Below, piece by piece: positions 41,537 to 50,607 of a DNA stretch of 64,000 bases. The position numbers were made by a program, and so were the translations under genes. The stretch is taken from positions 55,285 through 119,284 of the forward strand of contig PACZ01000021.1 of assembly GCA_002700305.1 (NCBI GenBank). Direction: 5' to 3'. Each line of letters opens with the position of its first letter. The first letter of the stretch is position 1. Below the pieces are notes generated by a model. It was not told the origin of the DNA. It did not search any database and saw only the letters and a program-made list of their open reading frames with translations. Source of the DNA: Hyphomonas sp. (GTDB taxonomy: Bacteria > Pseudomonadota > Alphaproteobacteria > Caulobacterales > Hyphomonadaceae).

Positions 41537-42292
41537 TCAGTCCTGATCCGCGCGCGGGTCGTTCCACTCTCTGGCGATGCCGTAGCCGCCCCGGCGGACC
41601 AGCCAGAACATGCCGATCAGATCAAAGATCCCGGCGCCCAACCGCCCGAGGAAGCCGTATTTCGACTCTCCGGCCAGGCGCCGCCGGTCATTCACCAGTT
41701 CCTCACGCACATCCCAGCCCGCTCGCTTGATCAGCGCCGGCAGGAAGCGGTGCATGGATGCGAAATAGGGCAGGTCGCGGAAGGCCGCCGTGCGGATCAG
41801 CTTCCAGCCGCAGCCCGTATCGGTCGCATCATCCTGCAGGACAAAGCGGCGCACGCCGTTGGCGACGCGTGACTGGACCCATTTGAAGCCGGAATCGTTC
41901 CGGCTGTTACGCTTGCCAGCGATGATGCCGAGGCGCGGCGGGGCACCGGGGGCGATAATGGCCTTCCACAGGCGGGCCGTATCGCCGGGATCGTTCTGGC
42001 CATCTCCATCCAGTAACTGGACCCAATCACCGCGCACGGCTTTCAGTCCGGTGAACAGCGCGGCAGATTTCCCGCGCCGTTGAATGTGGCTGAATATGAA
42101 TACCGTATCCGGGTGCTTTTCCTTTGCTTCGGCGAGCTCCGCTCCGGTCGCGTCCGAAGACTCGTCGTTGACGCAGATGATCTCGAACGGAATGCCCACC
42201 AATTGCTCGTGCACCTCGTCGATCACGGGGTGCACATTTCCCGCTTCATTGAAAAAGGGAATGATGACAGAGAGGGCGGGGGTCGCGGACAT
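41537..42292 (-). CDS. Family 2 glycosyltransferase (dolichyl-phosphate mannosyltransferase-like)
   Basis: A 251-residue GT-A protein started at MSATPALSVIIPFF after GAAGGAAT; the longer upstream frame overlaps the divergent gene at 42351. Motifs are SVIIPFFNEAGNV, the nucleotide-binding CVNDESSDAT and the metal-binding DGDGQNDP. The C-terminal hydrophobic segment (AGIFDLIGMFWLV) suggests membrane association. Members transfer a sugar to a polyprenyl phosphate. Acceptor and sugar are unknown. Confidence 0.9.
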   Translation of the reverse strand: MSATPALSVIIPFFNEAGNVHPVIDEVHEQLVGIPFEIICVNDESSDATGAELAEAKEKHPDTVFIFSHIQRRGKSAALFTGLKAVRGDWVQLLDGDGQNDPGDTARLWKAIIAPGAPPRLGIIAGKRNSRNDSGFKWVQSRVANGVRRFVLQDDATDTGCGWKLIRTAAFRDLPYFASMHRFLPALIKRAGWDVREELVNDRRRLAGESKYGFLGRLGAGIFDLIGMFWLVRRGGYGIAREWNDPRADQD

Positions 42293-42350
42293 ATTCCTTC
42301 CCGTATAGAAGACTGCGCCTTCCGGCAAACTTATTTGCGAGTGATTTGCA

Positions 42351-42677
42351 ATGGACATCTATCACATCTGGTTCGATCTGAAGCCCGGCACGGACGAACG
42401 GGCCTTCGCCAAAGCCCTGCCGGATTTCCTGAACCGGATGAAAGCCGATGGCCGGATCGAAGCCTGGCGCATGATGCGCTGCAAGCTGGGCCTGCGGCCC
42501 GATGCGATCCGCGAGTTTCACATCATGATCGAGACACGAGACCTCGCCCAGCTGGACGAAGCTTTCCGCGCCGCCGCCGCCCGGGAAGGGGAGGTGGACG
42601 AGCTTCACTTCACCGCGAATGCGATGGTGACGAATGTGAAGTTCGGCCTGTTCCGCGATTGGCCGGATTGGGATTAA
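42351..42677 (+). CDS. Small ferredoxin-like fold protein (DUF6614-like)
   Basis: A 108-residue cytosolic protein. The pattern (MDIYHIWFDLKPGTDERAF, then FHIMIETRDLAQLDEAF) suggests a dimeric alpha+beta barrel fold. It resembles uncharacterised proteins annotated as DUF6614; the assignment is from memory and weak. It diverges from the glycosyltransferase and lies before a hairpin-gated gene. Confidence 0.7.
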   Translation: MDIYHIWFDLKPGTDERAFAKALPDFLNRMKADGRIEAWRMMRCKLGLRPDAIREFHIMIETRDLAQLDEAFRAAAAREGEVDELHFTANAMVTNVKFGLFRDWPDWD

Positions 42678-42730
42678 CAAAAAAACCGGATATTCCCGAA
42701 AGAGTGCTGTAACCTATAGGAGCAATAATT

Positions 42731-42752
42731 GCGCCTTCTGGGAGAAGGCGCA
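42731..42752 (+). promoter_or_regulatory. Start-codon hairpin masking the ribosome-binding site
   Basis: Arms GCGCCTTCT (42731-42739) and AGAAGGCGC (42743-42751) with a GGG loop form a perfect 9-bp hairpin. It contains the only Shine-Dalgarno stretch (GGGAGAAGG, 42740-42748) and abuts the ATG; T42730 can even pair with the A of the start codon. It should strongly reduce translation at rest. It could be a thermometer or a binding site for a protein. Confidence 0.7.
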
Positions 42753-43222
42753 TGTTGAGACACCGAGCCATTTTTGTACTGATTGCGCTTGTCATCCTGC
42801 CTGGTCGAGCAAGCCTCGCTGAAGTCTTATCGGTGGATAAAAGGAACAATCCCCTGGCAGGTGTGGTGTATTCCAATGAAAAAATGGGTGGCTGCCAGGC
42901 AAGCCATGTTGCCATTTCAGAAACAGCGGCAGAAATCAAATTGAACGGCATAGTACGCACACTGCCTGTTCATGGCATGAAAGTTATACACGCTCAGGGG
43001 ACGCAAGAAGAGGTCGTGTTTTTCCAGATCGATTTGTCAGAAAACGAAGACGAGCTCTGGTGGACCATGGTCTTTGCCGAAGTGACGACACCCGAGGCGG
43101 CCGACAAAGAGGTCGATTGGTATGTGCAGGCACACACCAGTAAATTGAGCGATACCGAACTGGCTGCCGCGCTTGTGAGTCAGCCCGGCAGGTACTTTGG
43201 CAGATTGTCCGCCTGCTATTGA
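42752..43222 (+). CDS. Uncharacterised secreted protein with hairpin-gated start
   Basis: A 156-residue protein with a Sec signal peptide (HRAIFVLIALVILPGRASLA, cleavage near residue 24). The mature part has three Cys and a segment SENEDELWWTMVFAEVTTPEA. No family recognised. AT content is a little higher than that of its neighbours. Its ribosome-binding site is wrapped in the hairpin directly upstream, so translation is probably conditional. Confidence 0.7.
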   Translation: MLRHRAIFVLIALVILPGRASLAEVLSVDKRNNPLAGVVYSNEKMGGCQASHVAISETAAEIKLNGIVRTLPVHGMKVIHAQGTQEEVVFFQIDLSENEDELWWTMVFAEVTTPEAADKEVDWYVQAHTSKLSDTELAAALVSQPGRYFGRLSACY

Positions 43223-43251
43223 GTGCGGGCGGAACAAATGTGCAGTTTGGC

Positions 43252-43746
43252 TCAGTCCTCCGTGTTCATCCTTGCAATCGCTTCGATGGTTTCCCACTCC
43301 GCGACGATCTCGTCGACATAGGCAACGAAGCTTTTGGCATAGAAGGGTTTGGACTCTGCCCACCAGTCACGGATGGCGGGGGAGTCGAGGCTGTCGCGCA
43401 GGCGGGCTTCGGTGCCGCCCCACAATTCCTCCTCGAACACGCCGAAGCGTCTGTGCGTATGCAGAACTTCATAGTGGCGGAAACTGGCCGACAGGAAGTT
43501 GGTTGCCCGCAGGCGCTCCGGCCGGGACCAGCTTTCCGGCGCGCCTTCCCTTGTAATCAATTCGGCGAGATCCGGACTTTCGATGATCCGGCCGAGATTG
43601 GTGGACATCATCTGCGCGGAGGTCTGCGCGGCGGCCATGCGCGTCAGTTCCGCATTCTGTTTCAGCTGGATGCCGATGAAGACCAGCGTCAGCACGACGG
43701 CGGCAGACGCAAGGATATTGGCAATGGTGGCGATGGTGTCGAGCAT
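43252..43746 (-). CDS. Uncharacterised single-span membrane protein
   Basis: A 164-residue protein. An N-terminal hydrophobic helix (ILASAAVVLTLVFIGIQLKQ) is followed by a polar domain that is probably helical, with SASFRHYEVLHTHRRFGVFEEELW and AIRDWWAESKPFYAKSFVAYVDE (in parts). Similar proteins are common in marine bacteria and have no assigned function as far as I know. Short gap to its neighbours; transcribed leftward. Confidence 0.72.
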   Translation of the reverse strand: MLDTIATIANILASAAVVLTLVFIGIQLKQNAELTRMAAAQTSAQMMSTNLGRIIESPDLAELITREGAPESWSRPERLRATNFLSASFRHYEVLHTHRRFGVFEEELWGGTEARLRDSLDSPAIRDWWAESKPFYAKSFVAYVDEIVAEWETIEAIARMNTED

Positions 43747-43809
43747 GTCTGATCCTCCCCAGGACTGACGCCTGATCTGGCACCATCAAGCGCCAGCGCC
43801 GGGGGAAGG

Positions 43810-44241
43810 TCAATTCTTCCGGGCGGGCTCGGCCTTGAAAGCGCCGTAGCGCAGGCTGGCACGGATGGCATTCAGCATCAGCACGCCAAGGCAGAAATAG
43901 GCGATGGTCCACGCGATACTGAACAGGCCGCCATCAATGCCTGACATGGCGCACAGGAAGAAAAGCGCCATCAGCAGGATGGCACTGACCAGACCGTGCC
44001 CGGTCGAAACGCGCCAGGACAGGAACAGGATGGTGGCGATTTCTGCGCCGGTGAGAAGGAGCTGGATGGCAGGGCTGGCGCCTGACCCCTGCAGCCCAGC
44101 GCCGGAGTGACCGAATGCGGCCCCGCCAAGAAATGTGTCGAGCAGGGTGAGACAGGCGAAAACCAGTCCGGCGATCGCGCCGCCTTTCGCCAGACGCATC
44201 ACATCCCCCACGGATGCGATTTCCGGAAAAAGCCTGTCCAT
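43810..44241 (-). CDS. Uncharacterised four-helix membrane protein
   Basis: A 143-residue protein from MDRLFPEIAS, after GGGGAATTC; the frame is open 37 codons further. It has about four hydrophobic segments, including GGAIAGLVFACLTLLDTFLGG, TGAEIATILFLSWRV and LVSAILLMALFFLCAM, and a short Lys/Arg tail. No family recognised. It follows the UPF0016 gene in the same direction with a 73-bp gap and may be co-transcribed with it. Confidence 0.68.
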   Translation of the reverse strand: MDRLFPEIASVGDVMRLAKGGAIAGLVFACLTLLDTFLGGAAFGHSGAGLQGSGASPAIQLLLTGAEIATILFLSWRVSTGHGLVSAILLMALFFLCAMSGIDGGLFSIAWTIAYFCLGVLMLNAIRASLRYGAFKAEPARKN

Positions 44242-44314
44242 TCTGAATTCCCCACGAACGTACTCTACGTTTCCACTTTTGATTTCATGGAAAATTTTGT
44301 CAATAGCGGATCGC

Positions 44315-44884
44315 TCAGACCCAGCCAGCTGTCTGTAAGGCCAGCCAGACACCGATCACAACGAACAGCGCTGCCGCGATGAAGCGCACAATGTTCAGCG
44401 GCACGCGCTCAATCAGTTCATGGCCGAGGAACACCGCCGGGACATTGGCCAGCATCATGCCCAGCGTCGTGCCGGCGGTGACCCAGATAATCTGGTCGAA
44501 CCGGGCACCGAGGGCGATGGTGGCGAGCTGCGTCTTGTCGCCCATCTCCACCAGGAAGAAGGCAATGAGCGTGGCAAGGAAGGCGCCGAACCGGGTCGGC
44601 TTGTCGTCCAGATCGTCCAGCTTGTCGGGGATCAGGGTCCACAGGCCCATGAGGACGAATGAAGCAGCGATGATGTAGCGGAACCATTCGCCGTCCAGCA
44701 GGTTCGCCGCGCTCACGCCGACAAGGGCGGCCAGAAAATGGTTGGCCAGCGTCGCGAGGAGAATGCCGAGAATGATCGGCACAGGCGCGCGGAAACGGGT
44801 GGCCAGCAGGATGGCGAGCAGCTGAGTCTTGTCGCCAATCTCGGCGAGCGCAACGACGGCGGTGGATGTATACAGGGCTTCCAT
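44315..44884 (-). CDS. UPF0016 (GDT1/MntX-type) manganese exporter
   Basis: A 189-residue membrane protein from MEALYTS with six hydrophobic segments. The two diagnostic motifs E-x-G-D-K-T-Q are present, EIGDKTQL near residue 16 and EMGDKTQL in the second half, forming the Ca2+/Mn2+ path of the TMEM165/GDT1 family. Bacterial members export Mn2+. The start is chosen because the upstream frame would overlap a yybP-ykoY riboswitch (44961-45072), which itself supports a manganese role. Confidence 0.92.
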   Translation of the reverse strand: MEALYTSTAVVALAEIGDKTQLLAILLATRFRAPVPIILGILLATLANHFLAALVGVSAANLLDGEWFRYIIAASFVLMGLWTLIPDKLDDLDDKPTRFGAFLATLIAFFLVEMGDKTQLATIALGARFDQIIWVTAGTTLGMMLANVPAVFLGHELIERVPLNIVRFIAAALFVVIGVWLALQTAGWV

Positions 44885-44960
44885 TGAAACGAATCTCCGT
44901 GCCGGGCCTTGTTCGAGTCCAACGACATCGCTCCCCACGCCCGGCAAGGCAGGAGGCAAT

Positions 44961-45072
44961 GTCATTGGTCTCGCCCGAACGGTGGTGACCGCTCCTTCCG
45001 CACCACGGCCTCTCAGCCGAGTATGTTGACACGGAAGCCCGCCTTTCGGCGGCTGGCTACTCCCCAGATGAC
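44961..45072 (-). promoter_or_regulatory. yybP-ykoY manganese riboswitch
   Basis: On the minus strand it starts with GTCATCTGG, GGGGAGTAGC, then TCAACATACTCGGCTGAGAG, and ends with GCGAGACCAATGAC. The P1 arms GTCATcTGG and CCAATGAC pair over 8 bp. These are the signature blocks of the Mn2+-sensing motif. Downstream, TGCCGGGC and GCCCGGCA can form a hairpin just before the GGAG ribosome-binding site, a plausible expression platform for the exporter. Confidence 0.9.
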
Positions 45073-45147
45073 GGGGCCGGGTTAATCGGCATCATTGCGA
45101 AGGGCAAGAGGGGACGCAGCGATGAAACGGTGACGCACGGCCATGGC

Positions 45148-45165
45148 TGCGCTAAAGGCAGCGCA
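45148..45165 (+). promoter_or_regulatory. Short start-codon hairpin of trmD
   Basis: TGCGCT and AGCGCA (6 bp) around the loop AAAGGC, which holds the only Shine-Dalgarno-like AAAGG; the last A is the first base of the trmD ATG. Weaker than the hairpin before 42752. Could tune translation of trmD. Confidence 0.45.
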
Positions 45166-45890
45166 TGTTCGAGACGACTTTCATCACATTGTTTCCCGAG
45201 GCCTTTCCCGGCCCGCTGGGCGTGTCCATCCTGGAGCGCGCCCGCAGGGAAGGCATCTGGGACTGGGAAACGATCCAGCTGCGCGAGTTCGGCCTTGGCA
45301 AGCACCGGAATGTCGATGCACCGCCGACCGGGGGCGGGGCCGGCATGGTGCTGCGCCCCGATGTGGCCGCCGCCGCGCTGGACAGTATCGTCACCACGAA
45401 CAAGCACCTCATCTATCTCTCCCCGCGCGGGAAGCCGTTTACGCAGGAAATGGCGCGGGAATACGCCGCCAGTCCCGGTCTCGTCATGTTCTGCGGCCGG
45501 TTCGAAGGCCTCGACCAGCGGGTGATCGAAACACATGGCCTGGAAGAAGTCTCGATGGGCGATTTCGTCCTCGCCGGCGGGGAAGTGGCGGCCATGGCAC
45601 TGACCGAGGCGGTGGTGCGCCTGCTGCCAGGGGTGGCCGGGAATGCCGACTCCTTGAGTGAGGAATCCTTCGAAAACGGTCTTCTGGAATATGACCAGTA
45701 TACGCTGCCGCGCCAGTGGGGCCCGTATGGGACTCCGGATGTCCTGCTGTCCGGCGATCACAAACGCATCGCAGAATGGCGTTTGAACAGCGCAAAGGCG
45801 TTGACAAAGCAACGCCGCCCCGATTTATACGCCGCTTACTCCGAAACCCACGATATCCAAGCGCCGGAGACAGGCGATGAACATTATTGA
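45165..45890 (+). CDS. trmD: tRNA (guanine-N1-)-methyltransferase
   Basis: A 241-residue SPOUT methyltransferase producing m1G37 in tRNAs, which prevents +1 frameshifts. The deep trefoil knot has [17 protein letters not shown] and [16 protein letters not shown], followed by [14 protein letters not shown] and ending in the C-terminal domain with [18 protein letters not shown]. Starts at 45165 after the short hairpin. Its stop overlaps rplS by 14 bp, so the pair is coupled. Confidence 0.96.
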   Translation: MFETTFITLFPEAFPGPLGVSILERARREGIWDWETIQLREFGLGKHRNVDAPPTGGGAGMVLRPDVAAAALDSIVTTNKHLIYLSPRGKPFTQEMAREYAASPGLVMFCGRFEGLDQRVIETHGLEEVSMGDFVLAGGEVAAMALTEAVVRLLPGVAGNADSLSEESFENGLLEYDQYTLPRQWGPYGTPDVLLSGDHKRIAEWRLNSAKALTKQRRPDLYAAYSETHDIQAPETGDEHY

Positions 45891-46440
45891 ACAGCTTGAC
45901 GCAGAAGAAGTTTCCCGCGTCCTCAGCGGCAAAGAAATCCCGGCATTCTCGCCCGGTGACACGCTGGCCGTGAACGTCCGCATTACGGAAGGCGACCGTG
46001 AGCGCGTGCAACGCTTTGAAGGCGTGTGCATTGCTCGTTCGGGCGCTGGTGTGAACGAGAGCTTCACGGTCCGTAAGATCTCTTTCGGTGAAGGTGTGGA
46101 GCGTGTGTTCCCGCTGGTCTCGCCGATGATCGAGTCGATCGAAGTGAAGCGGAAGGGCCGCGTTCGCCGCGCCAAGCTCTACTACCTGCGCGGCCTGCGC
46201 GGGAAGGGTGCCCGTATCGCAGAGCGGACCACCGGCCACGGCATCGAGCAGGTCGAGATCGCCGTCTCGAAAACCGAGCGCCGCCGCCAGAAAGACGCTG
46301 CCAAGGCTGCCCGCAAGGAAGCCGCTGCTGTTGAACGCGAAGCTGCCGCCAAGGCAAAGGCTGAAGCAGACGCCGCTGCGGCTGCTGCCGCCGAGGCCGA
46401 AGCCGCTGCTGACACTGCAGAAGACGGCGCAGAGGAATAG
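45877..46440 (+). CDS. rplS: 50S ribosomal protein L19
   Basis: A 187-residue L19. The conserved core reads [44 protein letters not shown] and [22 protein letters not shown] (each quoted in part), at the 30S-50S interface. A C-terminal Ala/Lys/Glu extension of about 60 residues follows, much like that of S16 in this window. The start lies inside the trmD 3' end. A strong terminator follows 40 bp downstream. Confidence 0.96.
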   Translation: MNIIEQLDAEEVSRVLSGKEIPAFSPGDTLAVNVRITEGDRERVQRFEGVCIARSGAGVNESFTVRKISFGEGVERVFPLVSPMIESIEVKRKGRVRRAKLYYLRGLRGKGARIAERTTGHGIEQVEIAVSKTERRRQKDAAKAARKEAAAVEREAAAKAKAEADAAAAAAAEAEAAADTAEDGAEE

Positions 46441-46479
46441 GCCTCTTCTGCCCCAGATCTGCCATTGGCACATGACAAG

Positions 46480-46507
46480 CGCCCCTGCCGAAAGGCGGGG
46501 GCGTTTT
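46480..46507 (+). terminator. Intrinsic terminator after rplS
   Basis: Stem CGCCCCTGCC with GGCGGGGGCG (10 bp, one T-G pair) capped by GAAA, followed by TTTTCGTTT. Confidence 0.88.
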
Positions 46508-46619
46508 CGTTTCATGGCAGCAATACAGTCCGCAGATCAGGCCGGCGCGTGGGGATTCAACTTAAGGGATTGTTGATCCATGTGTGTTTGGCTCTTCTTC
46601 GTGGGGAGTATCGGCTGTG

Positions 46620-48632
46620 ATGATTGGCGACGGCAAATCCGAGTTGCTGAGGGAGACGCTGAATCTCCTGCCAAATCCCGTTTGTATCAGGAGCCGCGAC
46701 CGGGCCTGGGTTGAGGTGAATGAGGCTTTCTGCCGGTTTACCGGCCAGCCGCGCAGCGCCCTGATCGGCCGAAGGGACTTCGACGGTCTTCCGAAAGACC
46801 AGGCTGAAATGTTCGGCAAGCTGGACCGGCGCGTCCTGGAAAGCCGCTCAAACCATGCCAGCACTGAGCAGATCGCCGATGCGGCAGGCGATGCACGCTG
46901 GATGGAAGTGGCGGCGTCGTTTGCCGAGGATGCCAATGGCAGTGCCTTCACGATTTGCATCCTGACAGATGTGACCGAGGCGAAGCAGCAGGCGGCGGAG
47001 CTGGAAACAGCCCAGCAGGCCGCGTTGAACGCGTCGAAATCCAAGACCGAATTCCTCGCCAATATGAGTCACGAGATCCGGACGCCGATGAACGGCGTCC
47101 TTGGCATGTCTCAGGTGCTGCGGCGCACGGCACTGGACGAAGAGCAGGTCGAGATCGTTGAAATGATCGAACGGTCCGGCGAGGCCCTGCTGACGGTCAT
47201 CAACGATATTCTCGATTTCTCGAAGATCGAAGCCGGCAAGCTGGCGATCGATTCAGAGCCTTTCTCCCTTTCCGCCGTGCTGGACGATGTGGCTGCGCTG
47301 CTCGGGTCCGGCGCGAACGAGAAGGGGATCGAACTGATCACCGACATTTCGCGCGACGTGCCGGACGAGGTGGTGGGCGATGCAGGGCGCATCCGCCAGA
47401 TCCTGACGAACCTTGTCGGCAATGCGATCAAGTTTACGGCGAAGGGCCACGTCCTGGTCCGCATCGCCGGGTCGGGTGAGAACGGGTATGCCCATCTGGC
47501 CATCACCGTGGACGATACCGGCGTCGGCATTCCGGAAGACAAGCTGGAAACAGTGTTCCACCATTTCGAACAGGCCGACGCCTCAACGACGCGCCAGTAC
47601 GGCGGCACGGGCCTCGGCCTCTCCATCTGCCGCAGCCTCGTCAAAGCCATGGCAGGCGAAATCGGCGTGACGTCCACGTTTGGCGTCGGGTCGACCTTCC
47701 GGGTCGAGCTGACCCTGCCGATCGCGGACGACGAGCCGCGCCTGTTCCTGGAGCCGGTCGAGCGGGCGGATCTCAGCCATCTCCGGGCGCTGGTGATCGA
47801 CGACATTTCGCTGAACTGCCGGATCTCGGCCAGCCAGCTGGCCCTGTATGGCATCCAGTCTGACCATGAGATGGACCCGCGCGAGGGCCTGCGCCGGCTC
47901 GCCGATGCGTACAACCGGCGCGAGCCCTACGACTTGCTGGTGCTGGATTTCCAGATGCCGGGCATCGATGGCTTGCGGGTTGCACGGATGATCCGCTCCA
48001 AACCGGCGTTCAAGCGGCTGAAGATCGTGGTGGTTTCCTCGGTGGATTCCGATGAGGTCAGGGACGCCTTCCTGAAGACGGGGGTCAGTGCCTTCCTCGT
48101 GAAGCCCTTGCGCAGCGGCGTACTGGGGGAAACCGTCACACAGGCATTCCGGGGGACGGAGCGGCGGAAACCTGCGACGGCCCCGCGCCCCGCGCAGGCC
48201 GGGCCCGCCCCGGCCGTGCGTTCCGGCATGTCCTTGTCGGCAGGACGGATCCTGATCGCTGAAGACAATGAGGTGAACCAGCGCGTCGTCGCCGGCCTGT
48301 TGCGGACCAGCGGTTATGAACTGCACTTTGCTTCCAACGGCCAGGAGGCGGTCGAGCTCTTCCGCCAGAATGCCTATGCGCTGGTGCTGATGGATGTCTC
48401 CATGCCGGTCATGGACGGGCTCGCGGCCACACGGGTCATTCGCGATTTCGAGAGCTCCGGCGGGCGGCCGCCGACCCCGATTATCGCCGTGACCGCCCAT
48501 GCCATGACCGAAGAGCGGCGGGATTTCCTCACCCGCGGGGTGGATGCCGTCCTCACCAAGCCGCTCGACAAGGCGGAATTGCTGGAGACCGTGGAGAGGT
48601 GGGCCCGCCGGACGGTCCACCGGGTCGCCTGA
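46620..48632 (+). CDS. Hybrid sensor histidine kinase with two receiver domains
   Basis: A 670-residue cytosolic protein: PAS domain (about 10-125), HisKA with phospho-acceptor His151 (NMSHEIRTPMNG), HATPase_c with N, G1 and G2 boxes (NLVGNAIKFT, DDTGVGIPEDKLE, YGGTGLGLSICRSL), then two receivers. REC1 has an Asp at about 443 (LDFQMP) and REC2 at about 592 (MDVSMP). No membrane span, so the signal is likely intracellular or via the PAS domain. The ATG has GGGGAG at 11 nt; a GTG one codon up or further up is possible. Partner unknown. Confidence 0.93.
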   Translation: MIGDGKSELLRETLNLLPNPVCIRSRDRAWVEVNEAFCRFTGQPRSALIGRRDFDGLPKDQAEMFGKLDRRVLESRSNHASTEQIADAAGDARWMEVAASFAEDANGSAFTICILTDVTEAKQQAAELETAQQAALNASKSKTEFLANMSHEIRTPMNGVLGMSQVLRRTALDEEQVEIVEMIERSGEALLTVINDILDFSKIEAGKLAIDSEPFSLSAVLDDVAALLGSGANEKGIELITDISRDVPDEVVGDAGRIRQILTNLVGNAIKFTAKGHVLVRIAGSGENGYAHLAITVDDTGVGIPEDKLETVFHHFEQADASTTRQYGGTGLGLSICRSLVKAMAGEIGVTSTFGVGSTFRVELTLPIADDEPRLFLEPVERADLSHLRALVIDDISLNCRISASQLALYGIQSDHEMDPREGLRRLADAYNRREPYDLLVLDFQMPGIDGLRVARMIRSKPAFKRLKIVVVSSVDSDEVRDAFLKTGVSAFLVKPLRSGVLGETVTQAFRGTERRKPATAPRPAQAGPAPAVRSGMSLSAGRILIAEDNEVNQRVVAGLLRTSGYELHFASNGQEAVELFRQNAYALVLMDVSMPVMDGLAATRVIRDFESSGGRPPTPIIAVTAHAMTEERRDFLTRGVDAVLTKPLDKAELLETVERWARRTVHRVA

Positions 48633-48736
48633 ACGATCACCCGACACATTGACGCCGTGTCTCCGGTGTTGCACCAGACGCGCTGAGTTGCGTATTTCGG
48701 CGCAATATTTTTCTACAGGCAGGGAATTTTCGGCCC

Positions 48737-50134
48737 ATGGCAGGCAAGACACTCTACGACAAGATCTGGGATGCGCATCTGGTGCACACCGATGAGGCGT
48801 CGGGGGAAAGCCTTCTTTATATCGACCTGCACCTGATCCATGAGGTGACCACCCCGCAGGCCTTTGCCGGCCTGAAGGCGGCGGGCCGCGGCGTGCGGCG
48901 CACCGACCTGACCCTCGCTGTGGCCGACCACAACACGCCGACCGAGAACCAATCCGCAGGCCTCGCCGGCGTGAAGGATCCGGAAGCGCGCAACCAGCTG
49001 GAAACGCTGTCGCGCAATGTTGCCGAATACGGCATCGAGTTCTTCCCGATGGGCGACATCAATAATGGCATTGTCCATGTCGTGGGGCCGGAGCAGGGGC
49101 GTACCCAGCCGGGCATGACGATCGTCTGCGGCGACAGCCACACGTCCACGCATGGCGCGTTCGGCGCGCTGGCACATGGCATCGGTACATCGGAAGTGGA
49201 GCATGTTCTGGCGACGCAGACGCTTCGTGCCCGGAAGATGCAGAACATGGTGATCGAAGTGACCGGCAAGCTGAAGCCGGGCGTGACGGCGAAAGACCTC
49301 GCCCTGCACATCATTGCCCAGATCGGCACCGCCGGCGGCACGGGCTGCGTGATGGAGTATCGCGGCGAAGCGATCAGCGACCTCACCATGGAAGGCCGTA
49401 TGACGCTGTGCAATCTGTCCATTGAGGGCGGGGCCCGTGCAGGCCTGATCGCGCCGGACGAGAAGACCTTCGCCTATCTGAAAGGCCGCCCGTCCGCGCC
49501 GAAGGGCGGGGCATGGGAAGTGGCTGAAAGTTTCTGGAAGACGCTCTACACGGATGAAGACGCCGTGTTCGACCATGTCGTCAAAATCAATGCTGAAGAC
49601 GTTGAGCCGACGGTAACCTGGGGCACCAGCCCGGAACAGGGCATTCCGGTGTCGGGCATTATTCCGAAGCCGGAAGACTTCTCCGATCCGGTGAAAGCCG
49701 CCGCCTGCGAGCGCGCCCTGTCTTATATGGGCCTTGAGGGCGGTGTACCGATTGCGGGCACGCCGGTGCAACGCGTCTTCATCGGTTCGTGTACCAATTC
49801 CCGCATCGAGGATCTGCGGGCTGCGGCCGAGGTGGCGAAAGGCAATCAGGTGGCCGAAGGCGTGCGCGCCATGGTCGTGCCGGGCTCGGGTCTCGTCCGG
49901 GCGCAGGCAGAGGAAGAAGGCCTCGACCAGATCCTGATCGAAGCCGGTTTCGAATGGCGCGAACCCGGCTGTTCCATGTGCCTCGGCATGAATCCGGACA
50001 TCCTGTCGCCGGGCGAGCGCTGCGCTTCCACCTCGAACCGGAACTTCGAAGGCCGTCAGGGCCGCGGTGGCCGTACCCATCTGATGAGCCCGGCCCTCGC
50101 CGCGAAAGCCGCGATTACGGGCGTGATCGGCTAG
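48737..50134 (+). CDS. leuC: 3-isopropylmalate dehydratase, large subunit
   Basis: A 465-residue aconitase-family enzyme with a [4Fe-4S] cluster. Cys ligands appear in [15 protein letters not shown] and GCSMCLGMN, plus [16 protein letters not shown]. With LeuD it isomerises 2- to 3-isopropylmalate in leucine synthesis. Genes for leuD (52946) and leuB (55153) follow with unrelated genes between. Its stop overlaps the convergent DUF2834 gene by 4 bp. Confidence 0.97.
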   Translation: MAGKTLYDKIWDAHLVHTDEASGESLLYIDLHLIHEVTTPQAFAGLKAAGRGVRRTDLTLAVADHNTPTENQSAGLAGVKDPEARNQLETLSRNVAEYGIEFFPMGDINNGIVHVVGPEQGRTQPGMTIVCGDSHTSTHGAFGALAHGIGTSEVEHVLATQTLRARKMQNMVIEVTGKLKPGVTAKDLALHIIAQIGTAGGTGCVMEYRGEAISDLTMEGRMTLCNLSIEGGARAGLIAPDEKTFAYLKGRPSAPKGGAWEVAESFWKTLYTDEDAVFDHVVKINAEDVEPTVTWGTSPEQGIPVSGIIPKPEDFSDPVKAAACERALSYMGLEGGVPIAGTPVQRVFIGSCTNSRIEDLRAAAEVAKGNQVAEGVRAMVVPGSGLVRAQAEEEGLDQILIEAGFEWREPGCSMCLGMNPDILSPGERCASTSNRNFEGRQGRGGRTHLMSPALAAKAAITGVIG

Positions 50135-50454
50135 TTCGCACTCAGCGTCCGCTCGCGCATTGCCAGGAAGACCGGCAGGCCGAACGAGACGCCGACGCTG
50201 AACGTGCAGGCAATCGGCAGCCAGAGATGATTGAGGCCGATACGCCGGCCTTCGATCAGGATGAAGACAGTGAGCACCACGGCCGAGACGATCACGTCCC
50301 AGCCGAAGAATCCGCCGATCCGCGTCGCGAAGAGATCGCCGACAAAGTGCGGCACATTCAGCCCGTGCTCCATGAACCAGGGCAGGAATTGCGACAGCGG
50401 AAGAACGGCGCCCGCAATTGCGAGCAGGACATAGACAAGAACGGCCGGTTTCAT
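50131..50454 (-). CDS. DUF2834 small membrane protein
   Basis: A 107-residue protein with three hydrophobic segments: [36 protein letters not shown] and [17 protein letters not shown]. The pattern fits DUF2834, found in many bacteria and cyanobacteria. Function unknown. Confidence 0.8.
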   Translation of the reverse strand: MKPAVLVYVLLAIAGAVLPLSQFLPWFMEHGLNVPHFVGDLFATRIGGFFGWDVIVSAVVLTVFILIEGRRIGLNHLWLPIACTFSVGVSFGLPVFLAMRERTLSAN

Positions 50455-50607
50455 GGTCTCTCCAAAGTGGGCGCGCGATGCTGTTGCCTTATAGCGCGGA
50501 TGGGCGGCGCGTCTTCGTCCACCACTTCGAATTCTTAAACCGAGCTTTCAGTTGCGTCCTCATCGCAGCGGGCGGATAGTCTCCGCAAAACCGATATGGA
50601 GGACGTG

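Noticed and set aside
42293..42358. Longer N-terminus for the GT2 glycosyltransferase (MSIANHSQ)
   Set aside because: It would overlap the divergent gene at 42351 and lacks a ribosome-binding site; MSATPAL has GAAGGAAT before it.
48633..48736. Leucine attenuator upstream of leuC
   Set aside because: There is only a weak 5-bp hairpin followed by T-rich DNA, and no leader peptide with Leu codons can be seen.
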